From Syntrophotaleaceae bacterium (lineage in GTDB: Bacteria; Desulfobacterota; Desulfuromonadia; Desulfuromonadales; Syntrophotaleaceae), in assembly GCA_041390365.1 (NCBI GenBank), contig JAWKQB010000005.1, positions 1 to 64,000 of the forward strand: 64,000 nucleotides of DNA, in the 5' to 3' direction. The notes under the pieces are model-generated. The model worked only from the letters and a program-made list of their open reading frames with translations, had not been told where the DNA came from and searched no databases. This document shows positions 41,815-51,832 of this stretch, in pieces. The translations under genes and the position numbers were made by a program. Each line of letters starts with the position of its first letter. The stretch's first letter is position 1.

Positions 41815-43443
41815 TCACAAGGCCCGAATAATCCACCGCTGTCTGAGGGGAAAGGCGGCTTTCCTTCGGCTTACGATGACGGGGCAGGGTCTTTTGACGC
41901 CGAGTTCGGGGCAATACCAGTCCCGCTCAAGGGCGATTTCACTGTCTTCGGGGCAGGTGATTTCGGCGAACGGGGCCTCCTGGTCGAAAACGATCACCCG
42001 TTTGCCGCTCTCCGGCACCAAACGGAAATCGGGGTGTACGTGCATCCGGCTTTCGACTTGGTGAACATTCCGCCCGGTCAAACTGTCCTCGATGAGGTAT
42101 TTCCGGCCGTCCCAGGTGAGGCGCCGCCGGTACCCCGGGCGGCCGCGGAAATGACGGAAGCCTTCGTGCCCGCCGCCGAACACCAGCTTGCCCTTGCTGT
42201 TCGCCAGCACTACTTTGACCGGTCGAAGGCGGCGATGGGGAGACTGGCCCCAATCGTCGATGGACAGGGTGTTGTGTCCGAGATTGCTTCTGGTGTGCCG
42301 GCAGACTTCGTCATCCTGGAAATGGCAGCATCCCGAATCGACGATCAGCCTGCGCCATTTGAGGGTCAGTTCGAAACTGAGGAGGTCGTTGTGGGCATGC
42401 TTCGGACGGTCCCCGAGGCCCCCGGGCCCGCCGCGGATAATCACACGGTTGCCGCTGTCCGGAGACATGACATAGTACCCCGAGTCGGGGTAGGCCCAGT
42501 AATCACCTGCGGGACAGGGAGCCGCCATCCCGGTCACCCGTCTGAAATAATCCGCCAGATCCTCCCAGATGGGGGCCGCACCGGCGGCGGAGTCATCGAA
42601 CAGTGCCAATTTCCCGTCGGGGTGGGACATGCCGGCCAGAAAGCGGAGCATGTCCTCGCTCCATGCCTGCATCCGAACCGGCAGTTCGGCCAGTTCAGGC
42701 TGCCCCAGGCAGAGGTTGAGGAGGTCCAGGCAATCCTCGAGGACAAGCGCCTGCTGCATCGGGCTTCCGTCCACGGGGCCACCGTCCGGCAGCACCTGCT
42801 TCTGCAAGGCGGGAAGAAGGTTCCTCGCCCCTTTCCGCCGCCATCTTTCTGCATCGCTTCCCTGGAAATAGATCCCGGCGAACAGCAGCGCCTTGCCGAA
42901 TCGGATCCGCTGCACCGCCGTCCGATGGCATTCCAGGGAGCGTTCCAGCCAGGAGGCCTGTTGGCTGAGGCTCTGCAGCCACCCGGGTTTGAGGGAGCCG
43001 GCAATACCCGGAGAGAGGAAAAACTTGATCCAATTGACGATCCGCACCGCCGTTGGATAGGGATCCCAGGCGTCCAGCGCACCCGGCAGAATATTGACCA
43101 CCCAGTCGTTGAGGAGAAAGACCTTGTCCGCGGTGGAACGCCCCGGATCATGCAGGTAATCGAAACTGTGAAGATGGCAGCGCCAGTGGTGGTTCATTTC
43201 GGCCGACTTCCAGTCGAACCGGGCCGGCTTGAAACTCTTTGTGACGTTGAAAAAGGTGAAGCGGTTTTTTCCGTTTCCCGTGGCGCAGCGGGTCAGGGGC
43301 TGTTTCAGCGCCACCCCCGGGCGAACATGGACTTCGGTCGGCTTGGCGGGCAACCGGGGCTTCGGTCGCAGGCAGCGGACGACCCGGCAGGCAGTCCGGT
43401 GGGACGTGGAGCCCAGATAATGGAGCAGATGGGACAACTTCAT
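41815..43443 (-). CDS. Heparinase II/III-family protein, first of two
   Basis: The 542-residue protein has an alpha-toroid N-terminal half (HHWRCHLHSFDYL; WIKFFLSPGI) and a C-terminal beta-sandwich of the heparinase II/III type (KHAHNDLLSFELTLKWRRLIVDSG). The conserved His-Asn pair in HAHNDLLS probably belongs to the active site. Members cleave uronic-acid polymers by beta-elimination. No signal peptide is visible, so the site of action is unclear. The pair with 44223 brackets the WecG-type gene, hinting at editing of a ManNAcA-containing EPS. Confidence 0.88.
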   Translation of the reverse strand: MKLSHLLHYLGSTSHRTACRVVRCLRPKPRLPAKPTEVHVRPGVALKQPLTRCATGNGKNRFTFFNVTKSFKPARFDWKSAEMNHHWRCHLHSFDYLHDPGRSTADKVFLLNDWVVNILPGALDAWDPYPTAVRIVNWIKFFLSPGIAGSLKPGWLQSLSQQASWLERSLECHRTAVQRIRFGKALLFAGIYFQGSDAERWRRKGARNLLPALQKQVLPDGGPVDGSPMQQALVLEDCLDLLNLCLGQPELAELPVRMQAWSEDMLRFLAGMSHPDGKLALFDDSAAGAAPIWEDLADYFRRVTGMAAPCPAGDYWAYPDSGYYVMSPDSGNRVIIRGGPGGLGDRPKHAHNDLLSFELTLKWRRLIVDSGCCHFQDDEVCRHTRSNLGHNTLSIDDWGQSPHRRLRPVKVVLANSKGKLVFGGGHEGFRHFRGRPGYRRRLTWDGRKYLIEDSLTGRNVHQVESRMHVHPDFRLVPESGKRVIVFDQEAPFAEITCPEDSEIALERDWYCPELGVKRPCPVIVSRRKAAFPLRQRWIIRAL

Positions 43444-43458
43444 CTCCTTTTTCCTGAT

Positions 43459-44235
43459 CTATCCCCCGGCTTGCAGAGTTTTCTTGACCTTTTCCAAAAG
43501 GACATCCAGCGCAAACAGAGGGAGCACCCTTTGACGGTGAATCCTTTTCGGTTCGGACAGCAGCCGGTAAAGCCACTCCCCGTTCAACCGGCACCAGAAG
43601 GCCGGGGCGCGCTTGACGGTGCCGACGATCGTGTCCAGCGTGCCGCCGATCCCCTGCACCACCCTGACGGTGCGGAGGGCCTCCCTGTGACGGGCATACC
43701 AGTCCTCCTGACGGGGGGAGCCGAGGGCGATGAACAGGATATCCGCCTGCGAAGCGTTGATCCGCTCCACCAGGGCGGGCATCTCCTGTTCCTTGACATA
43801 GCCGTTGCAGCGATCGACGATGTTCAGGCCCGGATAACGCCGGACCAACTCCTCCGCCGCCCCCCGGTTCACTTCCTCCTTGGCGCCGTAAAGGAAGACC
43901 TTGTAGCCCTTTTTCGCCGCCAGGGAACAGATCGCGGCCATCAGCTCGACACCGGGGACCCGCTTCAGTCTGGCCTTGTGGAGAAGCCGCGCCGCATACA
44001 CCACGCCGATGCCATCGGGGATGAGCAGGTCGGCCTGCCTGAAGGTTTCATGCAGGGCCGGATTTTTCGGCACGGAAAAATTCTTCTCCGGATTGACGGC
44101 GAAAATGGCGTGAGGCCGATCTCCCCTCTCGACGAATTCTTCCACCCTGGATACGGCCTGGTCCATGTCCACGGGATCGACCCAGACGTTCAGAACCTTC
44201 AACCGCTTCCCCCTGTCGCTTTTCAGATGATGCAC
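43459..44235 (-). CDS. WecG/TagA/CpsF-family glycosyltransferase
   Basis: A 258-residue protein with the family signature: FAVNPEKNFSVPKNPALHE, LIPDGIGVVYAARLL, KVFLYGAKEEVNRGAAEEL and LFIALGSPRQEDWYARHRE. Members add ManNAc or ManNAcA to a lipid-linked GlcNAc. With the WecA-like, WecB and UDP-HexNAc-dehydrogenase genes in the same locus, transfer of ManNAcA is the likely reaction. It overlaps the heparinase gene at 44223 by 13 bp. Confidence 0.92.
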   Translation of the reverse strand: MHHLKSDRGKRLKVLNVWVDPVDMDQAVSRVEEFVERGDRPHAIFAVNPEKNFSVPKNPALHETFRQADLLIPDGIGVVYAARLLHKARLKRVPGVELMAAICSLAAKKGYKVFLYGAKEEVNRGAAEELVRRYPGLNIVDRCNGYVKEQEMPALVERINASQADILFIALGSPRQEDWYARHREALRTVRVVQGIGGTLDTIVGTVKRAPAFWCRLNGEWLYRLLSEPKRIHRQRVLPLFALDVLLEKVKKTLQAGG

Positions 44236-46040
44236 AGCAGATCCTCCAGCCTTTTGGTTTCAACCATCCCCGTGGTGCAGACGGCCGTGGCAAAGCTGAC
44301 CTCTTCGGGCAGCCCCGTCCGCTCCATCCGCAGGACCCTGCCGGCCACCTTCACCCCGTAGGCCGGCGAATACCATCCGGCAGGGGGATGCAGTTCCCCG
44401 CAGGCAAGTTGAAACTCGCCCAGCACCGGGAACAGATAGACCGTGCCTGCGCCCTTGGTGATTTTCCACCAGGAGCCGTCCCGCTCGACGGCGGCCTCCG
44501 GATGAAAATGAAAATTCAGCTCGAATCGATGAGGGCCGCTGCCGGAGAAAGCATCCTGAATGAAGAAGTTGCCTCCGTCGAACTGGCGGATGGTTCTTTC
44601 ATGACTGACCGGTTTTTTCAGCCTCCGGTACCCGTCGTGAAGGGCGGCGACGTCCCGCCCCTGGCGCCCGACCTGATTTACGGTCACCCGGATCGGAAAG
44701 GGCCGGCTCCAGACGAATCCCGTATCCTGCACCGCCTGATCCAGGCCATCCACGGTCACGGTGTTGTGCGCCCGGGTCCCCTTGAAGTAGCGGCGCCATT
44801 CGGGGGCTCCGTTGTAGCGGTAGGTCCCGGGATCGACGAGCAGCGGTTCCCCCTTGTGCGCCAGGGTGACCGAGAGGGCGTCGGCATGACCGTGATTGAA
44901 GAGGGGCGGCATTCCCAGAGGACCGTGGTCGAAGGTCAGCAGGGCGTCGTTTTCGGTACGGATGATTGTGTAGCCGGAATGCGGAAAAGTCAGATAAGGC
45001 CTTTTTTCGAAAATCCTTTCCGGTCTTTGCGGAGCGATCCCCGGAGCCACGGCCCAGCCGTCGTCACTGTCGCCGATGGCGGGCCAGAGCCCCGGACCGT
45101 ATTGAAAGGCGGCGAGGAATTCCTCACCGGTCAGGAGCCTGTCGTGAAAATCGGCACAGTCGGCGAGCTGGTTCTTCTGCAGAAAATCCACCACCAGCCA
45201 GTAAAGATCGAGGACGAAACGGTGGTAATCCAGGGACTGCTCGGCCGGTCCGCCGTCGGGGAGGATCTGATGGTTCAATTCCTGGCGGAGCAGGGCGACC
45301 CCCTTCTCCAGCCAGCGGGCACCATCCCCCGAACCCCGGAAAACGGCTCCGGCGAAGACCAGACCGATGCATTCGGCGATGGTGTGGTTGCCGAGGGACG
45401 AAAAGAGGGAGAGGCGGTTCTCGGTCAGCCAGGCATGCCGGAAGATCGCCTCGGCGATCCGGTTTTTGTCGCCGGCTTCCAGGGTGTCGAGGATCTTGAG
45501 GGCGTAGAAAAAGACCGGAATGCGCAGGCCGCATTCCATGACGGAGATATAGTGGGGCCCGAACAGGAAGGGATTGTTTTCCAGCCACGCCAGCAAGGTC
45601 GCCTGGACCATGGCGGCCGCCTCCCGCTTTCTGTCCCCATCCCCGTTCGCGACCTGGAACAGGAGCGCCGCCAGGTTCTGCAGGCGGGCGGGTTCCCAGA
45701 CGGCGCGGATGTCCGGGCCGGCGCCACCCCTCGGAATGGAGGCGTAAAACATCCTCCGCTCCCCCTGCTCGAACTCCTGCAGGGCGCTTTCCTCTTCATG
45801 CAGGCACCAGCGGCTCCCGTGAAGCAGATTCGTTATTTCCTCTGCCGTCAGCGCCGCCTGCACCGCCGGCAACCGGAGTGCATCCAGGGCCGGCCAGTCG
45901 ACGGCGGGAACGGCAACTAGCCCGCCGCCCTTCTTGGCCGCCCCTTTCAGGCGCAGTGCCAGCGCGGCTTCCCGGGTCCGGTACCAGATCTCGGGGAGGG
46001 AGGCGTTTTTGAGGCGGGACAGGTAGTAGCCAATGTTCAT
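44223..46040 (-). CDS. Heparinase II/III-family protein, second of two
   Basis: The 605-residue protein has an N-terminal segment with ASLPEIWYRTREAALALRLK typical of heparinase proteins in capsule loci, an alpha-toroid (NHTIAECIGLVFAGAVFRGS), and the beta-sandwich with FNHGHADALSVTLAHKGEPL and DPGTYRYNG. The His in HGHAD is probably catalytic. No signal peptide. It likely modifies or trims uronic-acid-containing polymer, or acts on intermediates. Four base pairs separate it from the oxidoreductase gene upstream. Confidence 0.9.
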   Translation of the reverse strand: MNIGYYLSRLKNASLPEIWYRTREAALALRLKGAAKKGGGLVAVPAVDWPALDALRLPAVQAALTAEEITNLLHGSRWCLHEEESALQEFEQGERRMFYASIPRGGAGPDIRAVWEPARLQNLAALLFQVANGDGDRKREAAAMVQATLLAWLENNPFLFGPHYISVMECGLRIPVFFYALKILDTLEAGDKNRIAEAIFRHAWLTENRLSLFSSLGNHTIAECIGLVFAGAVFRGSGDGARWLEKGVALLRQELNHQILPDGGPAEQSLDYHRFVLDLYWLVVDFLQKNQLADCADFHDRLLTGEEFLAAFQYGPGLWPAIGDSDDGWAVAPGIAPQRPERIFEKRPYLTFPHSGYTIIRTENDALLTFDHGPLGMPPLFNHGHADALSVTLAHKGEPLLVDPGTYRYNGAPEWRRYFKGTRAHNTVTVDGLDQAVQDTGFVWSRPFPIRVTVNQVGRQGRDVAALHDGYRRLKKPVSHERTIRQFDGGNFFIQDAFSGSGPHRFELNFHFHPEAAVERDGSWWKITKGAGTVYLFPVLGEFQLACGELHPPAGWYSPAYGVKVAGRVLRMERTGLPEEVSFATAVCTTGMVETKRLEDLLCII

Positions 46041-46044
46041 GATA

Positions 46045-48213
46045 TCAGTCGCGGGGAGTCAGGACGATACTTTCTCCGGTTCGCAGTGATTCCAGGGCCT
46101 TTAGGGTGACGAGGGTCGTGGAATGGATTTCCTCGAAGGGGATCGCGGGTCCGTTTCCTTCCAGGACGCCTTCGATGAAAGCGGTCACGCCGCTTTTCTG
46201 CCCCTTGTCCTGGACCCGGCCTCCCTTCACCCTGGCCCTGCCCCGGGCATGGATCGTCAGGGTCCGGAAATCATCCAGCACGCAGGTGCAGCCGTTGGCG
46301 AACACCTCGAGTTTCTCCTTGGCCAGGCCCTTGTCGCCGTTGGCGAAATAGGAGACGGTTCCCACCGATCCATTTCGATACTGAAGGGTCAGCGTAAGGG
46401 TGTCGTTGGTTTCTGATGAGGATTTCATTGGGGCGGCATAAACTCTGACCGGCGGGGAGCCGTTCAGGAAGGTGAGGAAATCGACGAAATGACAGACCTC
46501 TCCGATGACCCGCCCGCCGCCTACAACGGGGTCCTGGATCCAGGAGTCCTTGGGAATATGACCGGCGTTGACCCGGTAGGTCATCGCCATCGGCCCGCCG
46601 CCGAGCTCTTTCTTCAGCATTAGAGCCAGAGGGGCGAACCGCCGGTTGAAGCCGACCATCAGGTGCGGCGCCTTGCCGCCGAAAGCCAGCTGGCCGTAGG
46701 TCTGGCTGATTTCCGCCAGCTGCTCCTCGTTCAGACAGAGCGGCTTCTCGACGAACACGTGCCGGCCCTGGCGCAGGGCCTTCAGCACGTAGTCGGCGTG
46801 GCTGTCGTGGCGGGAGGCGATGAAGACGGTATTGATCTCCTCGCAGCCGAAAATCTCCTGCTCGTCCCCCGCGCAGAACGCGAAGCCGAACCGTTCCCCC
46901 ACCGACCGGGCGCTGGTGCCGGAGGCGGTCAGCACCCCCTTGAGGACGACATCGCTCCGCTTGGGGATGTTGGGGAGCAGATGGCTCTGGGCATAGGAAC
47001 CCGCGCCGATGAAACCGATCCCGACCCGTGCCGCTTTTCCGGGCGCCGGCGGGCAGTGGAGGGGAATCCGGGAGGAGGAAAGAGGTGTTTCCGTCCGGTA
47101 GCGGATGAGGATGCCGACGAAAGGCTCGGATCTCTCCATCATCATGTTGTAGGCCGAGAGCGCCTCATCCAGATCGAAGGTGTGGGTGGTCAGATAGCCG
47201 ACGTCGATCCGTCCGGCATGGATCAGCTCCTGGAAGGCGCGCATGTTGCGGTTTTCCGTCCAGCGCACGTAAGCGGCGGGGTAGTCGATCCCCTGCTCCT
47301 CGTAGGCCGGATCGTAGCGGCCGGGGCCGTAGGAGCAGGACATGCGCAGCTGCAGTTCCTTGCGATAGTAGTGCGGATCCCGGTCGAAACCGGTCGGTAC
47401 CGCCCCCACCACCACCACGGTGGCCCGCTTGCGGCACAGCGCGCCGGCGAAGTTGATTGGATCGAGGGAATCGGCCGCCGCGGTGATGATCACCGCATCG
47501 CAACCGAGCCCGCCGGTGAACTCCGTCACCCGCTGCTCGACCCCATTCTCCCGCCGCACCAGGGCGAGGTCGGCGCAGTGTTTGGCAGCGCTCGCAACCA
47601 TGGCCGGATCGACGTCGATCCCCACGACCCGCACCCCGGAGGCTTTGAGGATCAGCGCGGAAAGCTGGCCGAGCAGTCCCAGCCCAATCACCGCGCAGGT
47701 CTCCCCGACCCGCAGGTCGGCCTGCCGCACCCCCTGCATGGCGATGGCCCCCAGGGTATTGTAGGCCGCCTGCTGCAGATCGGCGTCGGCCGGAAGGGGC
47801 ACACAGAGATTCACAGGCACGCACACCACCTCGGCATGGCAGGCGCTGAGCCCGCCGCAGGCGACCAGATCCCCGACCTTGAATCCGACAACATCGGGGG
47901 CGACGCCAATCACTTCGCCGCAGGAGGAGTAGCCGAGAGGCGAATAGGCATCGAGCTTCTTCATCACCGCCCGGTAGGTCTGGGTGATCCCCTGACTCTT
48001 CAGGGTGTCGATCACCTGCCTGACCTGCTGAGGCCGCGACCGCACCTTGTCCAGCAGACTCGACCGCGCCGCCTTGACGGTACTCCCCTCGGTCCCCGCG
48101 CTGATCAGGGAATAGTGGTTGCGGACCAGCACGCAGCCGGAGGTCAGAGCCGGAGTCGGCACTTCGAGTATCTGCATAGCGCCGTTTTTCAATTTTTGCG
48201 TGAGTTGTTGCAT
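46045..48213 (-). CDS. Bi-domain oxidoreductase: zinc-type alcohol dehydrogenase fused to Gfo/Idh/MocA
   Basis: Residues 1 to about 370 are a medium-chain dehydrogenase (GLGLLGQLSALILKASGVRV nucleotide-binding loop), though not all classical zinc ligands are obvious. Residues from about 400 form a Gfo/Idh/MocA domain (VGIGFIGAGSYAQSHLLPNI; HVFVEKPLCLNEEQL). This fusion is known from polysaccharide loci, often beside heparinase II/III genes, as here. It probably oxidises or rearranges a sugar nucleotide or a glycan-linked sugar. Its exact substrate is unknown. Confidence 0.9.
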   Translation of the reverse strand: MQQLTQKLKNGAMQILEVPTPALTSGCVLVRNHYSLISAGTEGSTVKAARSSLLDKVRSRPQQVRQVIDTLKSQGITQTYRAVMKKLDAYSPLGYSSCGEVIGVAPDVVGFKVGDLVACGGLSACHAEVVCVPVNLCVPLPADADLQQAAYNTLGAIAMQGVRQADLRVGETCAVIGLGLLGQLSALILKASGVRVVGIDVDPAMVASAAKHCADLALVRRENGVEQRVTEFTGGLGCDAVIITAAADSLDPINFAGALCRKRATVVVVGAVPTGFDRDPHYYRKELQLRMSCSYGPGRYDPAYEEQGIDYPAAYVRWTENRNMRAFQELIHAGRIDVGYLTTHTFDLDEALSAYNMMMERSEPFVGILIRYRTETPLSSSRIPLHCPPAPGKAARVGIGFIGAGSYAQSHLLPNIPKRSDVVLKGVLTASGTSARSVGERFGFAFCAGDEQEIFGCEEINTVFIASRHDSHADYVLKALRQGRHVFVEKPLCLNEEQLAEISQTYGQLAFGGKAPHLMVGFNRRFAPLALMLKKELGGGPMAMTYRVNAGHIPKDSWIQDPVVGGGRVIGEVCHFVDFLTFLNGSPPVRVYAAPMKSSSETNDTLTLTLQYRNGSVGTVSYFANGDKGLAKEKLEVFANGCTCVLDDFRTLTIHARGRARVKGGRVQDKGQKSGVTAFIEGVLEGNGPAIPFEEIHSTTLVTLKALESLRTGESIVLTPRD

Positions 48214-48242
48214 GATCTCTCCGCCTTTATTTCAAGACATTT

Positions 48243-49568
48243 TTACAAACCAAGATACTCCCGCGTATCCAACTCCTGTTCCACCAGTCTGGCCTTGCCG
48301 ATGGCCGTTTTTTCAGTCTGGTCGGAAAAAAGGAATCTCATGGCCATGCGATCGCCGATCAGTTCCTGCATTCTGGCCTGCATCTGCTGACAGAGATCTT
48401 CCCGGAAACCGATGCCTTTCACCAGAACGACGTCCATCTCTCCCGGACGTTTCTGATGGATCTTGATCGACTCCAGCCCCCCGAACGCCGGGTAATGCTG
48501 GCCGAAGACGAGGCTGGTGGCGCTGATCAGTGATCCGTGGGCATCGACGATGAATTCCTGCTGCCGCCCCACGACTTCATCAATGAGAAGGTAGTTGCGG
48601 CCGCAACGGCAGGACTGGTTTGCGGCCGGGATGGCATAATCGCCGGTTCGGTAGCGAATGAGCGGCATCACCGGATTGTTGAATCCGGTCGCCACAATCT
48701 CGAACAGCTCCCTGCCCTGCTCATCGAAGACCCCTGACGGGATCAATTCGGTATAGCCGTACTGGGGATAGAAATGGAGGGTATCCGAGTACTCGCAGGC
48801 TCCTCCCAGAGCCAGACATTCGCTGTGGCCGTACCAGTGGTAGGCGCGGCAACCAAAAACCACTTCTATTTTCACCCGTTGATAGGGAAAAAGTTTTTCC
48901 GACCCGCAAAAAACGGCGGCCGGTTGGAAATCGAGCCTTTTACCGGCTGCTTCCATGAGAGTTGCCAGCTGATACATGGTTGATGGATAGCCGTGCAGGA
49001 ATTTGGGACGGATTTGATTCATTGCCGCCAGATAGTCTTGCAATCTTGAAGAGTTCAGATCAAACGAGGAAGCGAAATAGATATTGAAAAGCCTGTCGTG
49101 ATGAACAAATTTTCCTTTCCCCGGTGTGCGCCCCCGAAGATTGAATATTGTATCGCCCAAGCGATAACCGACCCGGCTCCACTGATCGAAGATAAAGGCC
49201 TTTTCCACCTGGCGGGTGATGAAACGGTCCATGTAGAAAACAAAGGGCTGGCCGGTCGATCCGCCGGTAGTGCAACGCAAAACCTTATAGGAAAGTGGCC
49301 GATGAAACTGGGCCAAGTTCTCCCGCAGCATGTCTTTGTCAACCAGGGGAAGTTTGGCCACCAGAGCAAGGGGATCCGCCAACTCCCTTAGTATCGAGGA
49401 TAGTTTCTCCCGGTAAAAAGGAACCTCGGCCGCAGCTTGCAGGCTTCGACCCAGAAGCTGCTTTTGCAAATTCCCCAGCATCTTTTCGTCCCAGTATTCG
49501 CTCTTTTTCAGCAAACTGCGCTTTTGGGAGAAGGTCGGGCCCAAAGCTAGATTACGCCATAGACTCAT
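48243..49568 (-). CDS. CapK/phenylacetate-CoA ligase-like adenylating protein
   Basis: Starting at ATG 49568 the protein has about 441 residues. TTGGSTGQPFVFYMD is the adenylate-forming P-loop, followed by GHSECLALGGACEYSDTLHF and YRTGDYAIPA. These match the CapK family found in capsule and EPS loci. A Cys pair (CRCGRNY) sits before the C-terminal lid domain. It may activate an acyl or amino-acid group for attachment to the polymer; the substrate is unknown. It overlaps the downstream-numbered glycosyltransferase start by ATGA. Confidence 0.85.
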   Translation of the reverse strand: MSLWRNLALGPTFSQKRSLLKKSEYWDEKMLGNLQKQLLGRSLQAAAEVPFYREKLSSILRELADPLALVAKLPLVDKDMLRENLAQFHRPLSYKVLRCTTGGSTGQPFVFYMDRFITRQVEKAFIFDQWSRVGYRLGDTIFNLRGRTPGKGKFVHHDRLFNIYFASSFDLNSSRLQDYLAAMNQIRPKFLHGYPSTMYQLATLMEAAGKRLDFQPAAVFCGSEKLFPYQRVKIEVVFGCRAYHWYGHSECLALGGACEYSDTLHFYPQYGYTELIPSGVFDEQGRELFEIVATGFNNPVMPLIRYRTGDYAIPAANQSCRCGRNYLLIDEVVGRQQEFIVDAHGSLISATSLVFGQHYPAFGGLESIKIHQKRPGEMDVVLVKGIGFREDLCQQMQARMQELIGDRMAMRFLFSDQTEKTAIGKARLVEQELDTREYLGL

Positions 49569-50698
49569 CGGCTTTCTCCGGGAACAATTTCGCACTCCCG
49601 AGCCTCTTCGTTCACCAGCTCGGAGAAGATCGCAACTGATCTTTGCCGGAAAGCGTCCAGGGTATAATTTGCCTGAAACTTTGCCTTGCCCCGTTGGCCG
49701 TACTCTTCGATTAAATCTGGTTGCCTAATGAATCGCCCCATGGCTGCAGCCAATGCCACCGGGTCATGATCTTTCACAAGCAAACCAGTCTGCCCGTCAT
49801 CCACAATTTCGGGAATTGCGCCCTCGAAGGTAGAGATTACCGGAAGGGCATAAGCCATGGCTTCCAACAAAACCAGCGGAAAACAGTCTTTGAAGGTCGG
49901 AAAAACCATTACGTGGGAAGAAGCAAGAATTTCGCATTTCTCTGCGCCATATTTGGGACCAAGGTATTTGACCCGATCATCCAATCCTGACTCCCGAATC
50001 CGCGCGTTGAAGAGGTCGCTATCAATCTCTTTGGTGGAGTTGCCGACAAAGACGGTGGAAAAATCCAAGCCCTGATCCTTGAGAATCCGACAGGCCTCAA
50101 GAAGAGTCATGGGCCCTTTGGTAACCACCAGGTTCGAAAGAAACAAAAACTGAATTTGGCCGCACCTTTTCGGCTTCATCTCGTTACCTGAGTCGAAATC
50201 GGTACCGTTCGGCAGGTACCGCACTCGATCCTCGGCGACAAAGCCGCTCACGTCTCGATAGAGTCCGGGAGATAGGGCTACAACCCAGGCATTTTTAAAA
50301 AACCAGCTATAGAGGCGACGATAAATGGGATGGTTTATGCCATCGGCGATACCCTTGGCATGGAGATGGAGGATGGTCCGCACCCTAAACAAACGCAGCA
50401 GTAAAACGTAAGCGCAGTCCCGCAAAAAGGTCGTACCGCTGACACAGGGTACGAAATACGCTGCATCGGCCCGATATGTAATGAGTAGATAAAGAAGGCG
50501 AAACCAATACCCAAGAAAAAGCAGATATTTCTTCCATTGAAATTTGCCGATTTCCGAGATGGCCTGAACATAGTTGAGCGGCAATACGCGGATAGCGAAC
50601 TGATCCTTCAGCAAAGGGTTCTCCACCACAAGCTGGTTGATGCGGTTGGAGCCGTGTATCGGTGGCGGCAGAGTGACCAGCATCAGCAGTTTCTTCAT
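49565..50698 (-). CDS. Glycosyltransferase family 4
   Basis: A 377-residue GT-B enzyme. The N-terminal domain starts KKLLMLVTLPPPIHGSNR; the C-terminal domain has FLFLSNLVVTKGPMTLLEAC and the E-x7-E region FPLVLLEAMAYALPVISTFEG. It should add one sugar of the EPS repeat at the cytoplasmic face of the membrane. Donor and acceptor cannot be read from sequence. It overlaps both neighbouring genes by 4 bp. Confidence 0.9.
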   Translation of the reverse strand: MKKLLMLVTLPPPIHGSNRINQLVVENPLLKDQFAIRVLPLNYVQAISEIGKFQWKKYLLFLGYWFRLLYLLITYRADAAYFVPCVSGTTFLRDCAYVLLLRLFRVRTILHLHAKGIADGINHPIYRRLYSWFFKNAWVVALSPGLYRDVSGFVAEDRVRYLPNGTDFDSGNEMKPKRCGQIQFLFLSNLVVTKGPMTLLEACRILKDQGLDFSTVFVGNSTKEIDSDLFNARIRESGLDDRVKYLGPKYGAEKCEILASSHVMVFPTFKDCFPLVLLEAMAYALPVISTFEGAIPEIVDDGQTGLLVKDHDPVALAAAMGRFIRQPDLIEEYGQRGKAKFQANYTLDAFRQRSVAIFSELVNEEARECEIVPGESR

Positions 50699-51828
50699 CG
50701 GCCCACCTCCAGCGAGCGGGCAAAATCGACAATTTCTTTGGCACTGGCTGAAAAGGTGTGCCGGCCGACCCGCTGCCTGGCATTATTCACCAGTTGCCTG
50801 CGGCGATCTTCGGGCAACTCCAGGACATGCATGATTTTGCGGGTGGTCCCTTCGCAATCCTTGGGGTCGATACGAAAGCCTGTTTCCCCCTCTACGACCA
50901 AATCGTCAGTAGCCCCGGCATGAATCGACGCGACTACCAGAGTGCCGGCAGCCATGGCTTCCGGCACCACTGCACCAAAGGGATCCCGCAGGGAATGGAA
51001 CACGAAGAGATCGGCGATCGTCAAAAACTTAATCAGCTCAGCCGGCGACTGAAACCCCAGGAAGTGAACCCCTTGCCACCCCTTTGCTCGGCAATGGCTT
51101 TCGTAGTCCTGTCGCTCAGGCCCGTCCCCGGCAATCAGCAGGCCTGCTTCAGGATGGTGTTTAAGAAGGAGCTCGTAGATTTGAAAAATCTCCCAATAAC
51201 CTTTGGAATCTGTCAATCGCCCGATGGACAGCAAGAGCGGCGACGGATACCGCCGTCGCAGGCCACACCATTCATCACTGCCACGAAAGGCCTCCGCACT
51301 GTCTGAAAAAAAGCCGACATCGATCGGCATGACTGACGTCAGCACCCGGTCTTCTGAGAGGCCGTAATGTACAAACACATCGCGGGCACGGCTGGAAGAG
51401 GCGATAGCGCCGGCTGAACCGGATATCAGCTTGCGGCGAATCAGTCGCTTGATCCATGAGGCCTGTTCAAGATCCTGAGCATGCAACTCGCCCCAAACCA
51501 GATGCTTTTTCCGTGCTTTGCGTGCATACAAATAGCCTGCAATGTTTGCAGGGGCGAATCCGCCGCTGATCAGCACGTCGGGGTCGAGTTTTTTCAACGC
51601 CTCTTGGACAGAATAGTTGATGTGAACCGAGAAGGGATACCCGGGGGGCTTGAAATGAAGACCGGGCAAAAAATGGGCAGCGAAACCGAAATTATCTACT
51701 TTCCAGTGCCTCTCTTTTTCTCTGCGCGCCATCAGCACTATGTTCAAGTGCTCAACCTGGTCTTTTATCGCCTCAAACAGCGGGAGCCGGTAGGGGGCAA
51801 GGATATTGGTGAGAATACAGACCTTCAT
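50695..51828 (-). CDS. Glycosyltransferase family 4
   Basis: Another 377-residue GT-B enzyme (MKVCILTNILAPYRLPLFEA). It has LLSIGRLTDSKGYWEIF and the donor-binding segment DPFGAVVPEAMAAGTLVVA. The N-terminus has the form of family 4 enzymes acting on lipid-linked oligosaccharides. Its start is 4 bp from the flippase stop and its end overlaps the next gene by ATGA. Sugar specificity is unknown. Confidence 0.9.
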   Translation of the reverse strand: MKVCILTNILAPYRLPLFEAIKDQVEHLNIVLMARREKERHWKVDNFGFAAHFLPGLHFKPPGYPFSVHINYSVQEALKKLDPDVLISGGFAPANIAGYLYARKARKKHLVWGELHAQDLEQASWIKRLIRRKLISGSAGAIASSSRARDVFVHYGLSEDRVLTSVMPIDVGFFSDSAEAFRGSDEWCGLRRRYPSPLLLSIGRLTDSKGYWEIFQIYELLLKHHPEAGLLIAGDGPERQDYESHCRAKGWQGVHFLGFQSPAELIKFLTIADLFVFHSLRDPFGAVVPEAMAAGTLVVASIHAGATDDLVVEGETGFRIDPKDCEGTTRKIMHVLELPEDRRRQLVNNARQRVGRHTFSASAKEIVDFARSLEVGR

Positions 51829-51832
51829 AGTG